A stretch of 64,000 nt of DNA from Eutrigla gurnardus (GCA_963514095.1 OY741285.1:7627116-7691115); one strand, 5' to 3'. Positions 20,454 through 33,600 are shown, counted from the first letter of the stretch. Notes: generated by a model not told the origin, from the letters alone. Numbers and translations are program-made.

Positions 20454-21004
20454 TTGCAAACGGGGCGATGAAAATGCAACACCAAGCATCCACCGCTGTG
20501 TTTAGAGTGAAAAAAAAGACGCTCCCAGAACCCGTGGCGATTCTGCTACAAGACTGTGGAAAGGCTTTGTGTGGTTGAAACAATAGCTTTTCTCCCCTTT
20601 TTGCCTCTTTGTTTCAGTCGTGTTGTCGTGCCAGGATCGCTCATGTTGCCGCAGATTCACCTTCTTGGGTGGAAAAATAAATCCCCGACTTCTTCTTCCT
20701 TTTAAACACGTTTTTTTTATTTATTTTTTTATTTTAAGGGGAAGACATAATGGATGGATTTTCTGGTCAGATTATTGTAATGAACATGCAGAAGTGAATG
20801 CAACGCCACCCTCCTTTGTGCTCACGTGCACACATTGCTGCGGCCTTATCTGTTATAATTGACACAGACAGACAGTATCTTTCCTAAAACGTGGCAGCGG
20901 CATAAGCATAACAATGGTATATCATATGGATTATGTGTGTTCGGCTGCTGTAAATGGATTTTTTTTTTGGCTGTGACAAGAGGGGAGATAGTTTAATGCG
21001 GATT

Positions 21005-21130
21005 TAAGGGACAGGGCCCACACCTTATCAAATTGGCTTTACATGTTAATGGGGCCTAATTGGTGTCCGCGGGGGGTTTCGTGGCACAACGCGGCCGCAG
21101 TTTGTGCCTCCAGCCGCAAAATGCACTCTG
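21005..21130. promoter_or_regulatory. Candidate conserved non-coding element
   Basis: Short repeat-free segment with CACCTTATC (GATA-like), AATTGGCTTTACATG and GGGGCCTAATTGG. It is followed by a CT-rich low-complexity stretch (21205-21275). Weak, texture-based call. Confidence 0.25.
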
Positions 21131-21439
21131 AGTTTAGTTGGAAGGTTGCGCTCCTTTTGTCTTGCAAATCACTTTTGTTTACAAAGTATGGCGGAAGCAG
21201 CTCCCGCTCTCTCTCTCTCTCCCTCCCACTACTCCTTTTTGTGCTCCATCTCTTCCTCTCTCTCTCTCTCTCTCTGCTGTTTGTCTCATCCTGTGCGAGG
21301 AGAGGGGAAAGAAAAGGTCCCTTATTTTTCTTCGACTCAATAAACAGTCATAAAAAGCACAATCTGCTTTGGATTTGAGGAGTTAAGTTGGAGAACGGGG
21401 AGGTGGGGTTGGGGGGGGGGGGCTGGGAAGCAAAGTTTT

Positions 21440-21680
21440 GGCACCATTAAATTAAAATTGGGGCCTGCTAGACATTAGCGGTGCACAGCACATTCTCGGA
21501 GCTTAATTAGTCCGAACTGTAATTGTTCATGGTCTGCCAATAGGAGTAATGCTCAGGAAAAGTGGAGTTGCACTAAATCGGCCCAGGGTTTTTAAAACAA
21601 TAAATCACTTGCATATTTGTGCCGTGATTCAGATGGAGGCTCGACCTCTCCCATCTCGACATGTGGTAAATTGTAAAGTC
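21440..21680. promoter_or_regulatory. Strong-looking candidate conserved non-coding element
   Basis: About 240 bp of repeat-free sequence containing CATTAAATTAAAATTG, GAGCTTAATTAGTCC, GTAATTGTTCATGG and TTAAAACAATAAATCAC, plus CTGCCAATAGG (CCAAT-like). Several TAAT cores at 15-50 bp spacing are typical of homeodomain-bound developmental enhancers. Of the blocks in the first half of intron 3, this is the one I would test first. Confidence 0.4.
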
Positions 21681-22423
21681 AATGAATCGCAGATGTAGGG
21701 GTGGGGAGGTGGTGGTGGTGGTGGAGGGACTCAGAAAGAGAGGGAGAGGGAGTACAGTAAGGTTTTGTTAGTGCCTGGTGAATGAATGGAAACGATTTGT
21801 GCAGTAAATATTTACTGAAAATATATTTATATATATTTTTTTTATATTTCTCTCTCTCAGGGAGCGGGGCTTAATTGTCTAATGCTGATGATGTTGGCAG
21901 GCTGAGCCGTGTGAGAGCTAACGCGCTCGTCGGTCTGTCACTCTGCTTGAAACACCACAGAGGCAAAAAAAAAAAAAAAAAAAATCCAGTCAGTCAGTTT
22001 GTGAGTGTGTTTCTAATCAGATTTTTAACTAGTGCAAAGGGAGTAGTGGTTCCCTGGTGGCAGTGTGCGAGCCGGGTTTGGGTGTAGCTAACGTTCAGCT
22101 GCAGTCAAGTCTGGTTTGGGGTTGAACCTTTTTTTAATTAAATCATTGACTTCATACTTTTTAATGTAATGACAGCTAATCTGATGCCTAATTTGGACTT
22201 CAGTGTAACAGATTATGCCTGTTGCTCATTAAGCCATAGCACAGTCTGGCTATTTTTTTTTTCTTTTTTTCTTTTTTTGGTAAAACAAATTATTCTCAGA
22301 GTGGATAAATCTATTACCACCTCCTGTATCCTTCCTTGTTTCTGTCAGTGAGCCACCACACTCTGCTTTTCTGTGCTTGAGCAAAGAAAAAAATGGCATT
22401 AGTTTAGCAGCTGTGCACTGGTT

Positions 22424-22500
22424 GCCCCCCCCCCCCTCAACCCCCCCGCCCCCAGTGTAACCCCCCGCCCCTCCCCTCTCAGCCCCCCACCCTCGCTCCC
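22424..22500 (-). repeat. C-rich tract; G-quadruplex potential on the - strand
   Basis: C-runs of 12, 7, 5, 6 and 6 bases within 65 bp (22425-22487). The complementary strand satisfies the usual four-run G-quadruplex rule, and the C strand could form an i-motif. Confidence 0.8.
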
Positions 22501-24161
22501 TCTTTCTCCCATGCATTTCTATAGAGCTCAACACAAAGATAGTACTGTACATCTGGAATGCAACTTTTGTCATCTGTTAAATATAGGCTAGCTCTGCTCC
22601 TGGCCCACAGGACTCGGGGCTCCCTGAAACATGGAAATTAAATTATTGTGCGCGTGTGCGTTCACGTAGCCACCAGCTAAATTCGTATCCATATACCCAG
22701 CATGTTGCTTTATTTTTATTTACTGTTTTTCCTTGGTTGGCAGCACATTTTGCACTCCCTGGAATTGTTGGCAAGTTCACTTTTAATTTCAAAAGCAGTG
22801 CAGAGATGCACACAGAAGCAGATATTCATTTGTTTGTTTTGAGTCTACATTTTAAACGTGAACAGTAACCAATCTTTCCGTCAGTACTTTGGAAATGCAT
22901 TGCTTTTTGATTTGTGAATGTCCGATGGTCAGAGCATAGCTGATTCACACGTCCCCATTGAGCGGTACAAATAAGTGTTGACAGTGTCGGTAGGTAGAAT
23001 GTGGAGCTTCCCCTTCCAGACAACAGAGGGAACTTAAATGGAGCCGTTACCAAATAAAGACTTGCTGGAAATGGTGATAAGATAGATTATAGTTACTGTG
23101 CTGCATCCTGCTGAAAAGATGAGGTTAAAATGACTATTGATCGCATCTTTTTCGATATGAAACTTATGCTTAGGATTAGCTAGGTTCAATAGATGATTAT
23201 CTAGAATTGGTATTTTCCACAAAGTGTCATAATTACAAAAAAAAAAATATTGAAAATGTCATTTTCTAGAAAGGCAGTTTGAAGAATGTTTTTTTTCCTT
23301 ATGGAGCTATAAATGTGCATTTTAAACCAATGGAGGATATGAAATCCACAGAATGTTACGTGAAAAAAAAAATAGTTTGGTGCTCAGGTATCACTCCAGA
23401 AATACGTCTGGTATGTGCATTTCTGTCGTTTTCCTTCTCCTCCTTGCCTTGAATGTGCATATTTTTGTAAGTTCATTCATAATGGGGCGAGAGTGCTCCA
23501 GTAGCCAAATGAGTTCACCAGTAGCGGAGTGGGAGGGAAAGCACGGGGCGGGAGGGGAAGAGGGGGGGGGCGGGCAGAGAAAAGCGGGAAATGTGTGTTT
23601 GGGCTCTGAGTGTGTGTGTGTGGAGGGGGGGGACGGAGGGGCGACAGCAGAGGAGGGGGGGTCTGGGGTCGGACACACAAAAGCCGTCTGAATAGAGCGC
23701 ATAATTGCTGTTAATGCCAGGGCAATGAGAGCAGCGACAGTTCCTGGTTAGATGTCCAAACAATAGTGCCCCTAGGCTTCACATTTATCTTCCCGTAGAA
23801 AAAGAAGCCCCAGCAGGGCCTAAGCGCAGAGGAACATAGAGCAAGTTTCAGTTGCTCTATGACGAGCAAGGGGATGTGTTCACGTGTGTGGTTTCACCCT
23901 TCCCACCTCCTCCACGTTGCTCTCTGCGCTTCCCACAGTCGGCGTCATCAGAAAAAACAAAAAAAAAAGTGCCTTAAAAGCCGAGAGGCGCTGTGATGCC
24001 GGAGGAGTTCTGGTGGTGCCGGCCTTCTGTTTGGATTGTGGAGTGTGTTTGGGAAGGGTCAAAGTGCACCAGCGCTGACATGCTTTCCGTTGAGAAAGGA
24101 GCTTCCCCTCTCACCCCCTTTTTTTTACAACAACTGATAGGGAGTGCTTGAATCTCTAGCT

Positions 24162-24193
24162 TGTGTGTGCGTGTGTGTGTGTGTGTGTGTGTG
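24162..24193. repeat. (TG)n microsatellite
   Basis: TG tract of 32 bp with one C interruption. Confidence 0.9.
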
Positions 24194-24732
24194 CAGGGAG
24201 GAGGTGCCACACTGCCATCACAGCTCCTAATGATCATGTCGGGCTAGATAATGACTAGCCGTGCCAGTGTGCAGTGAACACCTGTGGTACACCAGCCTTT
24301 TATGGATGTGGTAGAATGCTCTGGAACGTACCACAGAAGAAGAATCTCATTCATGCTAATGGGTTTTTGTTTGTTTGCTTTTAAAACACTTTTTGTTTAG
24401 GTTTGTTTTCCCCGTCTTTATGAATAATCAGACCGTTAATGGTCGAAAAATACTGTCATTAAAACATTTTCACCTTAAAATAGAACTAATTACGTCACCT
24501 CAGTTTATTTATTTATCTATTTTCTGTAATATTTTAATTGTATAATTACAATATATTAAACGTGAATATCAAACTTTTGAGTTGGGCGACATACAGTAAA
24601 ATATGTGGATGTTGTTTTTCCCCAGCAGTCTTGTTTTTGTACCCAGTTTTGCATCTCCAGTCTTAATCCAGTCAAGGGAGTTTCTGGATGCAGATAATCT
24701 GCTCAAAATGGTTCAGATGGGAAGGAGGCACG

Positions 24733-24733
<1 letters not shown>

Positions 24734-24791
<58 letters not shown>
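24734..24791. repeat. (TG)n microsatellite
   Basis: Perfect TG tract of 58 bp. Confidence 0.95.
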
Positions 24792-24793
<2 letters not shown>

Positions 24794-25592
24794 CAACACA
24801 TAATGGAGGAGTTAAAGGTGATAAAACTCCAGTCAATGTTTTTTTGATCTCCTAATTAAACTTTTAATTGTAGCAGGATAAGCTCCGAGGAGTGCGTGTG
24901 ATTATGTGTGTGTTTGGGAAGCCGAGTGCGTCCGCTAATGAGGTGATCGTCTGCTTGTTTGTGGTTAAAAAAAAAGGTGATGGATTCATAACTGCCTGCG
25001 AAAGGTGAGGGGGGGTAGCAAGCAGAAATAAATGAATCTGCTAATCTGCGGATTATGGTAGGATTGTGGGGGGGAATGTTGGCGAGATTACTTTAAAACG
25101 CACAAGGCTAATAAAACGTAACCCCTTTACACTGGCGTGCCGTGTGGAATAGCGTTAGATTCTTCTCTTTTTTTTTTTTTTGCCGATCCAATTCCAGTGG
25201 AAAAAAACAGATTAAGAGTAAATTCCCATGTTAGCTCTTTAACCAGCTGTTAGAAACCTATTTACACACAACAATAATATGCTTCTTGCAAAGAGACAGC
25301 TGTCAACTTGTGTGCGGCGCTAGCCAACATTTAATTTGAGCAGCCTGTCACATCCACACGCAGGCTACGCCTCGCACGTGGGCTTCCGATGCCAAAAACC
25401 GTTGGTGCAGGTTGTGTGTGTTTATCTGCCTTCAAATTGTCTCAGTCAACATGATCGGTGACGCACACTTAAATGCAACACATTTGAGATAGCGTTCAAA
25501 TAATTTGCTTTTCCTCTTCCCTCGCCCCCAAAAATGGATCTTCACATTTTTAAATCCAAAATGCACGTTGACATTGATCAACACGTTTCCAG

Positions 25593-25792
25593 NNNNNNNN
25601 NNNNNNNNNNNNNNNNNNNNNNNNNNNNNNNNNNNNNNNNNNNNNNNNNNNNNNNNNNNNNNNNNNNNNNNNNNNNNNNNNNNNNNNNNNNNNNNNNNNN
25701 NNNNNNNNNNNNNNNNNNNNNNNNNNNNNNNNNNNNNNNNNNNNNNNNNNNNNNNNNNNNNNNNNNNNNNNNNNNNNNNNNNNNNNNNNNNN
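25593..25792. other. Assembly gap (200 N)
   Basis: Exactly 200 N bases, a round placeholder length. The nine bases before the gap (CGTTTCCAG, 25584-25592) are repeated directly after it (25793-25801), which suggests an unmerged overlap of contig ends. The four open frames reported across it by naive translation are artefacts. Confidence 0.98.
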
Positions 25793-27439
25793 CGTTTCCA
25801 GGCCCAAACCCCTCCCTTCACTGCAGAGAGAGAGGTCGGCGTGTCGGCCGTGGTTTAGGGGTCAATTCCAAAAGTGGACAAATTGACACGGCACTGAATC
25901 GCCAATCGGCTTTCCTCAGGCGGGACAGAGATGGACAGGAACCGGGTGAAGTGGCGGATAGGCAAAGGGGGGAGCGTGGCACTGTTGTGATGCAAAACAA
26001 TGTAGTGGAGTTGGGGTCAAATAATAGAAAAGCTCGAAGCCTCTGGTAAATTCTGATCGTAGTCTTCCCATCATGAAGTCAAGCCTGAACGACAGCTGAT
26101 TTAGTAGACCTCTGTGTTAAGTATTAGACGTAGATTAGGGCCGCACATGTTGCCGTACTTGAGTTTACGTACTCTTGGCACGGGGAAGCGCTCCGAGGAT
26201 GATTTGTTTTCCATCCTGGCTCCTCTAATGACGGGTCTTGACCCAAAAACGGGACGCAAGTCTTTATTCCAGCAGGTTTTCCCCGTGGCGGTCCCGTGTT
26301 TAACAAACCGTCGGAGTGGGAGATTGTGTTTCATGTTTGGTTTGGAGTCTTAAGTGGTGCGATCCCCCGTTCCATGTCCAAAATGAACCATGATAAAATT
26401 CCAAAGTTTGTCTTTGGTGGATAGACCAGTAAGGAGATACTGGCCTGTAACTTGTCTTTAAACCTCTCTTATACAACTTTGAATCTAATATTATATTTAA
26501 GTAGGAATCAATTGTTATGCAGTCGTTCTAAGATGATATTTTCTTTCCTAACCCTTCAGTGCAAGCCAAAGTCTGTTTTAGATATTAATCGTGAATCCGA
26601 AACCTGTTCAGTCATAATGAAAGTTAAGATTAGAGACTGGCATCACCGAGCTGGGGTGGCCTGCGTGTCACATGATGCTTGTCATAGTGCCCTTTAGAAC
26701 CAGCAGGCTCTTTATCTCCTCTTTACTGCCTCCTCTATCTTTATTGGCTTTGCATATTTGAAATTTATATATATATATAAAAAAAAGATACACTTCCAGC
26801 TTCGTCAGCGCAGGTGGCGTCGTGCGGTTGAGATGCTGGGATGCATGATTTTTTTAGCTCTATCGCTAGCTAATCTCTCTTCTGTGGGAGGTCAGTGTTT
26901 AAGTAGCCAGTGCAGGGCTCCGGAGCATTTCTCGTAGATGAGTCCAGTTTTTGCATGTCTATAAAAGCCCTTTTGTCTGTTTGGGGATGACCCTTTGCTG
27001 TTGTAAGGCCTGTATCTGTCTCTGCTCAGGCAGGCGGGCAGGCCTGCAGTGAGGATGCAGCAGCTGGCTGGGGCCCAGGCACAGGAATGCTGTGTGTGCT
27101 GTTTAAACAGTGGCTCGTCTCAGTGCAGGCCCGGAGGAGACGAGGGAAGGAAGTTGCTGCATGTTTACATAGCTGAATTGTCCTTTGGGCCCCCCCAGTG
27201 TCTAATGCACTTCTGTTCAAACATTCACAAGTGTGGAGATGACCCCCACTGATGCTGGTGTTCACAGCTCTGCCTTCACCCTGCCTCTGCTCTCTGTCTG
27301 AATGTGCGTCTTGAACAATGAAGACTCACGGCCACTACTTTCCTCCCTACTGTGAGTATTTGCTGCTCTAACCTGGAGGCTTGGGTGGAGGGATAAAAAA
27401 AAAAAAAAAAGTATTACAAGGCTCAGTTTATCACAACCG

Positions 27440-27810
27440 AGACGTACGGGAAGAGATATATAAAGACAGATGAAGAGATAGAAGGCACCTCATCGCTCTC
27501 GCCAAGGTCCTGTCCAACAAGGAGCCAGACATTGACATATGGCGGGAGTCGTCAGGCTAATTGTTGTTTGAATTACCTGTTATGATCCGATGACAAATAT
27601 CGCACACTCTTGCCACCAGAGCGGAAAATGCATCCGGGGATTGGCATGATCTCCCGCGAGTGTGTAAACCTGGCTTCAACAAGATGGATAAATGCAATTA
27701 TTGGGTAGGACCTGGAGAGGAGAAAATCCATTTAAGGCCCGTAAAGCTAAGCAGGGGCCGCGGTTAATTCATTTGGCCAATTTACGGGTGATGTACGAGT
27801 GTCAGGGCAC
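27440..27810. promoter_or_regulatory. Strong-looking candidate conserved non-coding element
   Basis: About 370 bp of repeat-free sequence with CAGGCTAATTGTTG, TTGAATTACCTG, AAATGCAATTATTGGG, GCGGTTAATTCATTTGG and CCAATTTACGGG. The many TAATT/CAATT cores resemble a homeodomain-rich enhancer. No coding frame or known repeat. Confidence 0.4.
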
Positions 27811-28149
27811 ATTAGTCAGGCGGGGGAGAGGTGAGTGTGTGTTGGCCGAGTGGGGTCGGCTGGATGTGGGTGTGTATTTTTGTAAGGGGGGGCGTGCATG
27901 TGAAGATGCTCTTTGGTTGCAGAGCAGTCTCCTTGAGACCTGGTTCCCTACCCCCCCCTCCCGTTTTGCCGTCTCAGCGGACAAAACAAATGGAGCCCTG
28001 GACATGGAAATGACAAAAAGATGCACTGAGTGCACTGAGTGAGAGGGATGAGGGATTGCTTTGCAAATGAGGTGGGGAAACGTGGCTGTGGTCGGCTGGG
28101 CGGCAGAGTGAGTACCGCCAATTCACCGCCGCACCAAGAACTCAATCAG

Positions 28150-28185
28150 CCCCCCCCCCCCCCCCCCTCCCCCCCCCCCCCCCCC
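28150..28185. repeat. Poly-C tract (C18-T-C17)
   Basis: Two long C-runs split by a single T, then a short CA run. Likely unstable in length and prone to sequencing error. Confidence 0.9.
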
Positions 28186-30889
28186 ACACACACAGACACA
28201 TCCTGCCAGTTACATGACTGCTTTCTTTATACATGGCAGTTGTGGCCCCCGCTGTGACCAGTCATTGTAATTAAAAAGCAGACCTGTAACCTAATTTCTG
28301 CTATCAACTTTTTTTTTATTTCTATCTAATTGACCCATCGCTATGCCCCGCCCCCCTGCTGATACTCCATCAAACTGTCAGAGGGCTACCGTGGAGCCCA
28401 CACGGTCACGAATAAGTATGATCCCATTTAGGAAAAAAGGTCTGTTACAATCACTTAAAAAGTAAAAGCCTCATGCGTATACATGCCTTTCAGTAGCTAG
28501 CGTAGCATGGAAGTGCTAAAGCTAGGTCATGACGCTTTTGAAAGCGTGCATCTCCCTCCAACCTCTCCGGGCGACGAGTATCACTATTACACAACGCTCT
28601 AACCTCCAGTGTGAAACCCACAAAACCAGCCTGAAAATGAAGAAAATCTGAAAAACGATTGCACAAGTCTGTGGCGGTCGGATCCTGGTTGGACCCAGCC
28701 GGTCTGTGTTCGGGGGCGGGACTTAGTGCCATTTAGGAGGGAAAGATATTGCGTAGAAGAGCATGCTGACCCTGTTTTTTCAGGAGTTTCAAATGGAGTT
28801 TTAGGATTCTGATCCTTGGTATTGGTAGCCCTCTGCATGCTCACTTTAGAAGTCTTGCATTCTCACCTTTTTATTAAACAAAATCTTGCTTTTTTTGCTG
28901 CTTAATTCTTGATGTTATTTCCGTCCCTGTTTGTCAACTCTTGCGACACACTCCCATTTGATGGCTTCGCTCTGCTTAGTCTGTTACACAGCCATTGTCT
29001 CGCCGGAGCTAAACCACGGTTACACAAGCTGAGCGGTATGCAAAAACAGTGGTTAGAGTATGGCCGGGTGGGTGAGAGGCGTTGAGGGGAAGCTTTGGTT
29101 TACAACTCCAAGCCACAGTCTGATTCAGGGCAGGGTTTTGCTATCAGACAGGGGGAGGGGGGGGGAAACATGAGAGGCTAAGACCTCTCTCACTATGATG
29201 CCGATGCTTTTTAAGTGGTCGAGATCACACTTAAGTGCCTCTCGGTTCGGTTAGATTTGGTTTGCCGGTGTCTGCGGCCTGTGATCGGAGTTAGTGTGTG
29301 TTAGCATTTGTCACCTGACTGTCAGGCAGCTCCAGGAAACCAGAGTCGGTGTGAATGCCGACGCTTGTCGGAGACAGGTGCCAGTGCTGCCGTGCAGCAG
29401 CTGGGGTTGGGGGGGTGGGAGGGGGGACTGCAAGGCCCACGGTCAAGTGTGGGCCATTGGGAGACAGCATCAGCTAGAATTCCCTGCTAGTGGGGGGGTC
29501 AAATAGGCAGGCCCTATGGCTTAAGGCTGAAACATGCAGTATGCGCCTGTGCATGCAGCTTCTGCAGCCGTCGGTATACCGTACATATTTCACTCTCCTA
29601 TAGGGAGAGATGTTATTGTACCCTGAAATAAACTTTGACTTATGCAGATCCTTGTTTTGCTCTAACGGCCGTTGCTTAGGTTTCAAGTGCTATCAAAAAT
29701 AAGCAGGCAGCTGAAACAGATCCTGTTCTTACGCGGCAGGTATTCAGAGAATGTGGAGGTAAGAATGAAACATTGCAAAGTCCAGCTGATCTGTTGTTTT
29801 GTTATTCAGCTGCAAGGAGCCGGAGTTGCGCCATAACCCGGAGAATCAAACGCCACAAAAGGCGTTGCAGCTGGCATATCCACAATCTCGTGAATTTGTA
29901 GATAGGTAACGGGTCTGCACGCATGCTACGATAACGTCATCGCAGACCTCGCAACGAGAAGAAAGAAAAGCAATAAAATGCTTTCTAAAATCTTTTTTTT
30001 ACTCTGATCTGTGTTCAGGCTGTCTTTTTAGCCCTGGATGTGCGTTTATCAGATTCCAGTCCTGCCTGGTTTGCGGGTTTCATTTAAATTGCAGAGTTCT
30101 TTTTGATAAACCCAACACGGTATTCTGGGGGCTGCAGAGTGTGAAAAATCATCATGTAAAAATGCCCCTTCAACTCTTCCCCGTCGATGTTTAATGTCTG
30201 ACTTTTCCCTGTGAACGTTGTGTTATTAAACAGCAGCGCAGCTTTCTCCCATGCAGAGCGATGTCACAACTGGAAAGTGGAACAGGAAGCCTCCCCCGAA
30301 CCTCTCAGGGTAGTGTGGTAGTAGATGTGCCTGGGAGCCATTACTCTAAGCCCTCTGAGCCCTTTCGAAGGGGGGAGTCCCACGGACCCCTTTCTTCTCA
30401 TTTTCTTACACTCGCCTTTTGGGATCGCTTTGAATCCAATCTGAAAAAAAATCTCAATATGCAGATCGAGTCATCATCGTCTACCCGGTCCGCCTCCTCG
30501 CTTCTTCCCAGATGCTTCGCCCCGCATGGGAGAACAACTGCTGGCTGTTCTCTATAGGCCAGCGCAATTCCTCACGCTGTCTCGGAAACCGAGGGGGAAG
30601 AAAAAAAAAAACAAACGCGTGGAAGTTTTCTATATGCTCCCACAGATCGTTTTACATCGGTAGACCTCTCAACACAACTGTTCCCAGTTAGTGGCGAGCT
30701 GCCAGTCTTCCTACGGTCACCAGTAGGACAAACGCTTTGCTCGCCGTGTGTGTAGTTTCACACACATCGACGCGGCTCGGCTGTAAAGTTATTCAAGCCG
30801 TACGTTGAGAAGTAAACATTGGCCTGTTTTGTACATTATTTTTTGTTTGACATGGCATAGAATAAATTGAGAGTCATCATCTTTTTTTT

Positions 30890-31250
30890 TTTGTGATTGA
30901 GTTATTAGCGGTAGGCCTCGCGCATTCAGAGATGATCTCACTCATTTTTTATGCCTGACATTAATGAAGCCAGTCAGCTTGCTGTTATTTAGCTCCGTGG
31001 TGGTGTTAAATCATAAACAGGCCGAGAGCGACCTCACCGACGGTTAGCGATGAATAAATAGCATAACTCGGGAACTTTTAAGGAGGATCTTGTTTTTTTG
31101 GCCCATGGGCTCGGCTGTTGGAGCTCCCCGGGCCAGAGATTGAAACGCTGTGGTCTTTGAGACGCTGGGAAAGTCGACCTCTAATTGTTCACAGCAGCCA
31201 TTGGCAGGAGGAGGCTGAGACACGATGAGTGAGTGAAGCATCGACGGGGG
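30890..31250. promoter_or_regulatory. Candidate conserved non-coding element
   Basis: Repeat-poor block after a T10 run, with GACATTAATGAAGCC, TTGCTGTTATTTAGC and CTCTAATTGTTCACAGC. No open frame of note. Texture-based call. Confidence 0.3.
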
Positions 31251-31769
31251 CGGACGCCGACATGTGACCGCTCACGCTTTTGCCGTTCAGGGGTTTCCGA
31301 GCCCCGCTGGGATGCTTCCCAGTGACAAACTGGTTGTCCTGAAGAGAGAAAAAAAAAACCTCCACCAAACTCTTTTTCCTTGGCTCACTTTTAAGAGACG
31401 GACACTTTCTTCACGTTTTTTAAATTGGCCTTGTCATGCGGTTTCCTCAACTGGGCTGCCGGGAGCCGACTGTTTCCACATAGGCCAATGTTCTGTACCA
31501 GTTTTTGGTTTTTAGGGAAAAAAATAAGGGTCTGCTTTTTCTTGGCACCGATCACTGTGGTATTAAACTTCCAATTTTTTTCTTCTCCCAGAAGCTAACA
31601 CAGTCATGCGCTTGTGTTCTTCACGCCTTTTTGATCTCTGTCACAGTTGCTTGGCAAGAGGCACATCTGCTTCTCTGTCCTAACGCTGCCACGACCCTGC
31701 CCCCCCTCCCACCCGACCTCCCACTTGTCGCACAAATCCAGTTTGTGGTATTTTCCCCCCGTTTGCCAC

Positions 31770-31900
31770 GATTTAGCAAATAACATCAGTAATGATTCAA
31801 TTGGGCATAAAGTAATTGAGAGGCGGCCTGCTTGCCATCTGTCTGGTGAGATTACTACTTTTTGTGTAATTAAACGTGTGACCTTGTGGCCGCGGAGGGA
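31770..31900. promoter_or_regulatory. Candidate conserved non-coding element
   Basis: Short dense block with ATCAGTAATGATTCAATTGGG, CATAAAGTAATTGAGAGG and TTGTGTAATTAAACG. Three TAAT/AATT cores lie within 90 bp and CCATCTGTCTGG is an E-box-like word. It is bounded by C-rich and G-rich low-complexity DNA. Confidence 0.35.
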
Positions 31901-33329
31901 GGTGCCAGTGGGCAACTACTGCCAAAGAGCCAGGCCGTCTTTTTTGAAGTCGGGTGAGGCTGGCTGGGAGGGGAGGGGGGGAGGGGGGGCTGTTGTGCGG
32001 TTTTAACAGTTTAGCCCAGCTGCTAAAGATAGCACAGGCTGATGTGAGTCAAGCTTAAGTGGCAGTCTCCTTTACATGGATGTGTCCTGCGCGTGTGTGT
32101 GTGTGTGTTCACACACACCAACGAGCCCATGTCAAAAACCCAAATCACCAAGCCTCAGTCAATTTGGCGATGCGAGAGGCGCCCCGCTGAAGTCGGAGTG
32201 ATCCCTGTGTGCATACAGTGTAACCAGAAGAGGGTAGAGTGTGTGTGTTCGTGTGTGTGTGTGTGGTGGGGTCACGACGGGCTGAATAGAGGCTGCTGTT
32301 TTAACTCTGATTTTATGTGTGGTTTTGTTTTGACTCCTGAGGTTTGGCTTCCCTTGGACAGTGTCCAGAGATCACAAAGCCTGCTTCTCCTCAGCTCTCC
32401 TGCGAGGGCCGAGGCGAAGGGCCCTGCAAAGCCCCGTGATTGGATTTCAAGTCCTGATCTGGTTGTTTTGCGTTGTAAACAGGACATTAAAGACAGGAGG
32501 GGAGAGACGGCGCGCTAATGAATCTTCGTGTTACTGTATATGCGAGCATAGAGGTTTTTTTTTCTCTTCCGTTGTGGTGTCACACACCCGGGTTAAGAAG
32601 AGGAACTGAAACCGTTGCAGTACGCCAATGATGCAGTTCGTACACAAACTGAAACTGAGAAAGACATCAGCACGGTTTTCTCAGTGTGGGCTGTGATGGT
32701 GCAATACTTCCGTCCAGAGCTTGGAGAAAGGAGGGGGTGAAAAAAAATCCCTCCTGTTTCCCCCCCCAAACAAAAATAACCATTTTAATTACTATGGTTG
32801 TGCTTTGGTGCAGCCACAGCTCGGCTGGCAGGACCCGGCTGAGGTGGCACCGGCCACTGGGGACGGGGACGAGGTCTGGGCCGGCCTCCAGGGAAATTAC
32901 AGGGTGGGTGTGGAGGAGGGGATGGAGGCGAGGAGGGAGGGAGGGGGGGGCTGAAGCCTGCCTCCACTCCCTGCTGTCAGCCCAGAGAGCTACTGTTCGC
33001 AGCTAGCTGGCTCCTCTCTGTTTCATCTTCGCCCTCTGGAGATAATTGGAGATGTACTCTGTGTAAACATGTTTTTTGTTCCAAAGTTAAGTTTCATTGT
33101 TTCAGTCACAGAGCATCTGTGTATGTGCCCAGCATGCAGAAAAAAAAAAAAACACATCTTAGTTTTTCCTTTTTTGGAATAACACTCTCATTATCAAGTG
33201 GACTCAATTTTCATTTTCCCATTGTTTCTTACATTCTTCTGCCTGTGTTCCCTCTCTAACCTCTCCAGCCATCTCTCGTCTCCCTTTTCTCCCTCTCTCC
33301 CCCCCTCTCCCCCTCTCTCAGTATGTGCT

Positions 33330-33600
33330 CTGATTACCTCTCCAAACTGGCAATAAGTTGATTGCTTTACAGAGATGATGTAAGCCTCTGCCCTAGGGTA
33401 CATCAGGTTGGATTTCTCCCGCTTTATCTTGTAAAGCCTAAATTAACAGCTGGTTTGGTTGGAGTTCTCCTGGATCTGACTAAAGGATTAGGCTTGGTTC
33501 TCATGCGAGTCAATCCGGTTTGATTTATTGCAGGTCTATCAAAAAAGATCAATGGGAGTCCTTTTGAAAGTAAATCCTTAATCGCTCTTTGCACTTACGT
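33330..33600. promoter_or_regulatory. Candidate conserved non-coding element
   Basis: Repeat-free block with CTGATTACC, GGCAATAAGTTGATTGC, CTAAATTAACAGCTGG and TTTGATTTATTGC, following a CT-rich low-complexity stretch (33250-33320). Inferred from texture only. Confidence 0.3.

Noticed and set aside
25432..26049. Frames running through the N gap
   Set aside because: The central residues are unknown bases. The flanks show no shared homology or frame logic, so the openness is an artefact of the gap.
30261..30557. GSHYSK in a frame at 30261-30557, considered as the mammalian cassette exon (GSTHYSAYK)
   Set aside because: Only a few residues agree, the flanking residues do not, and no GT-AG sites fit at the needed positions.
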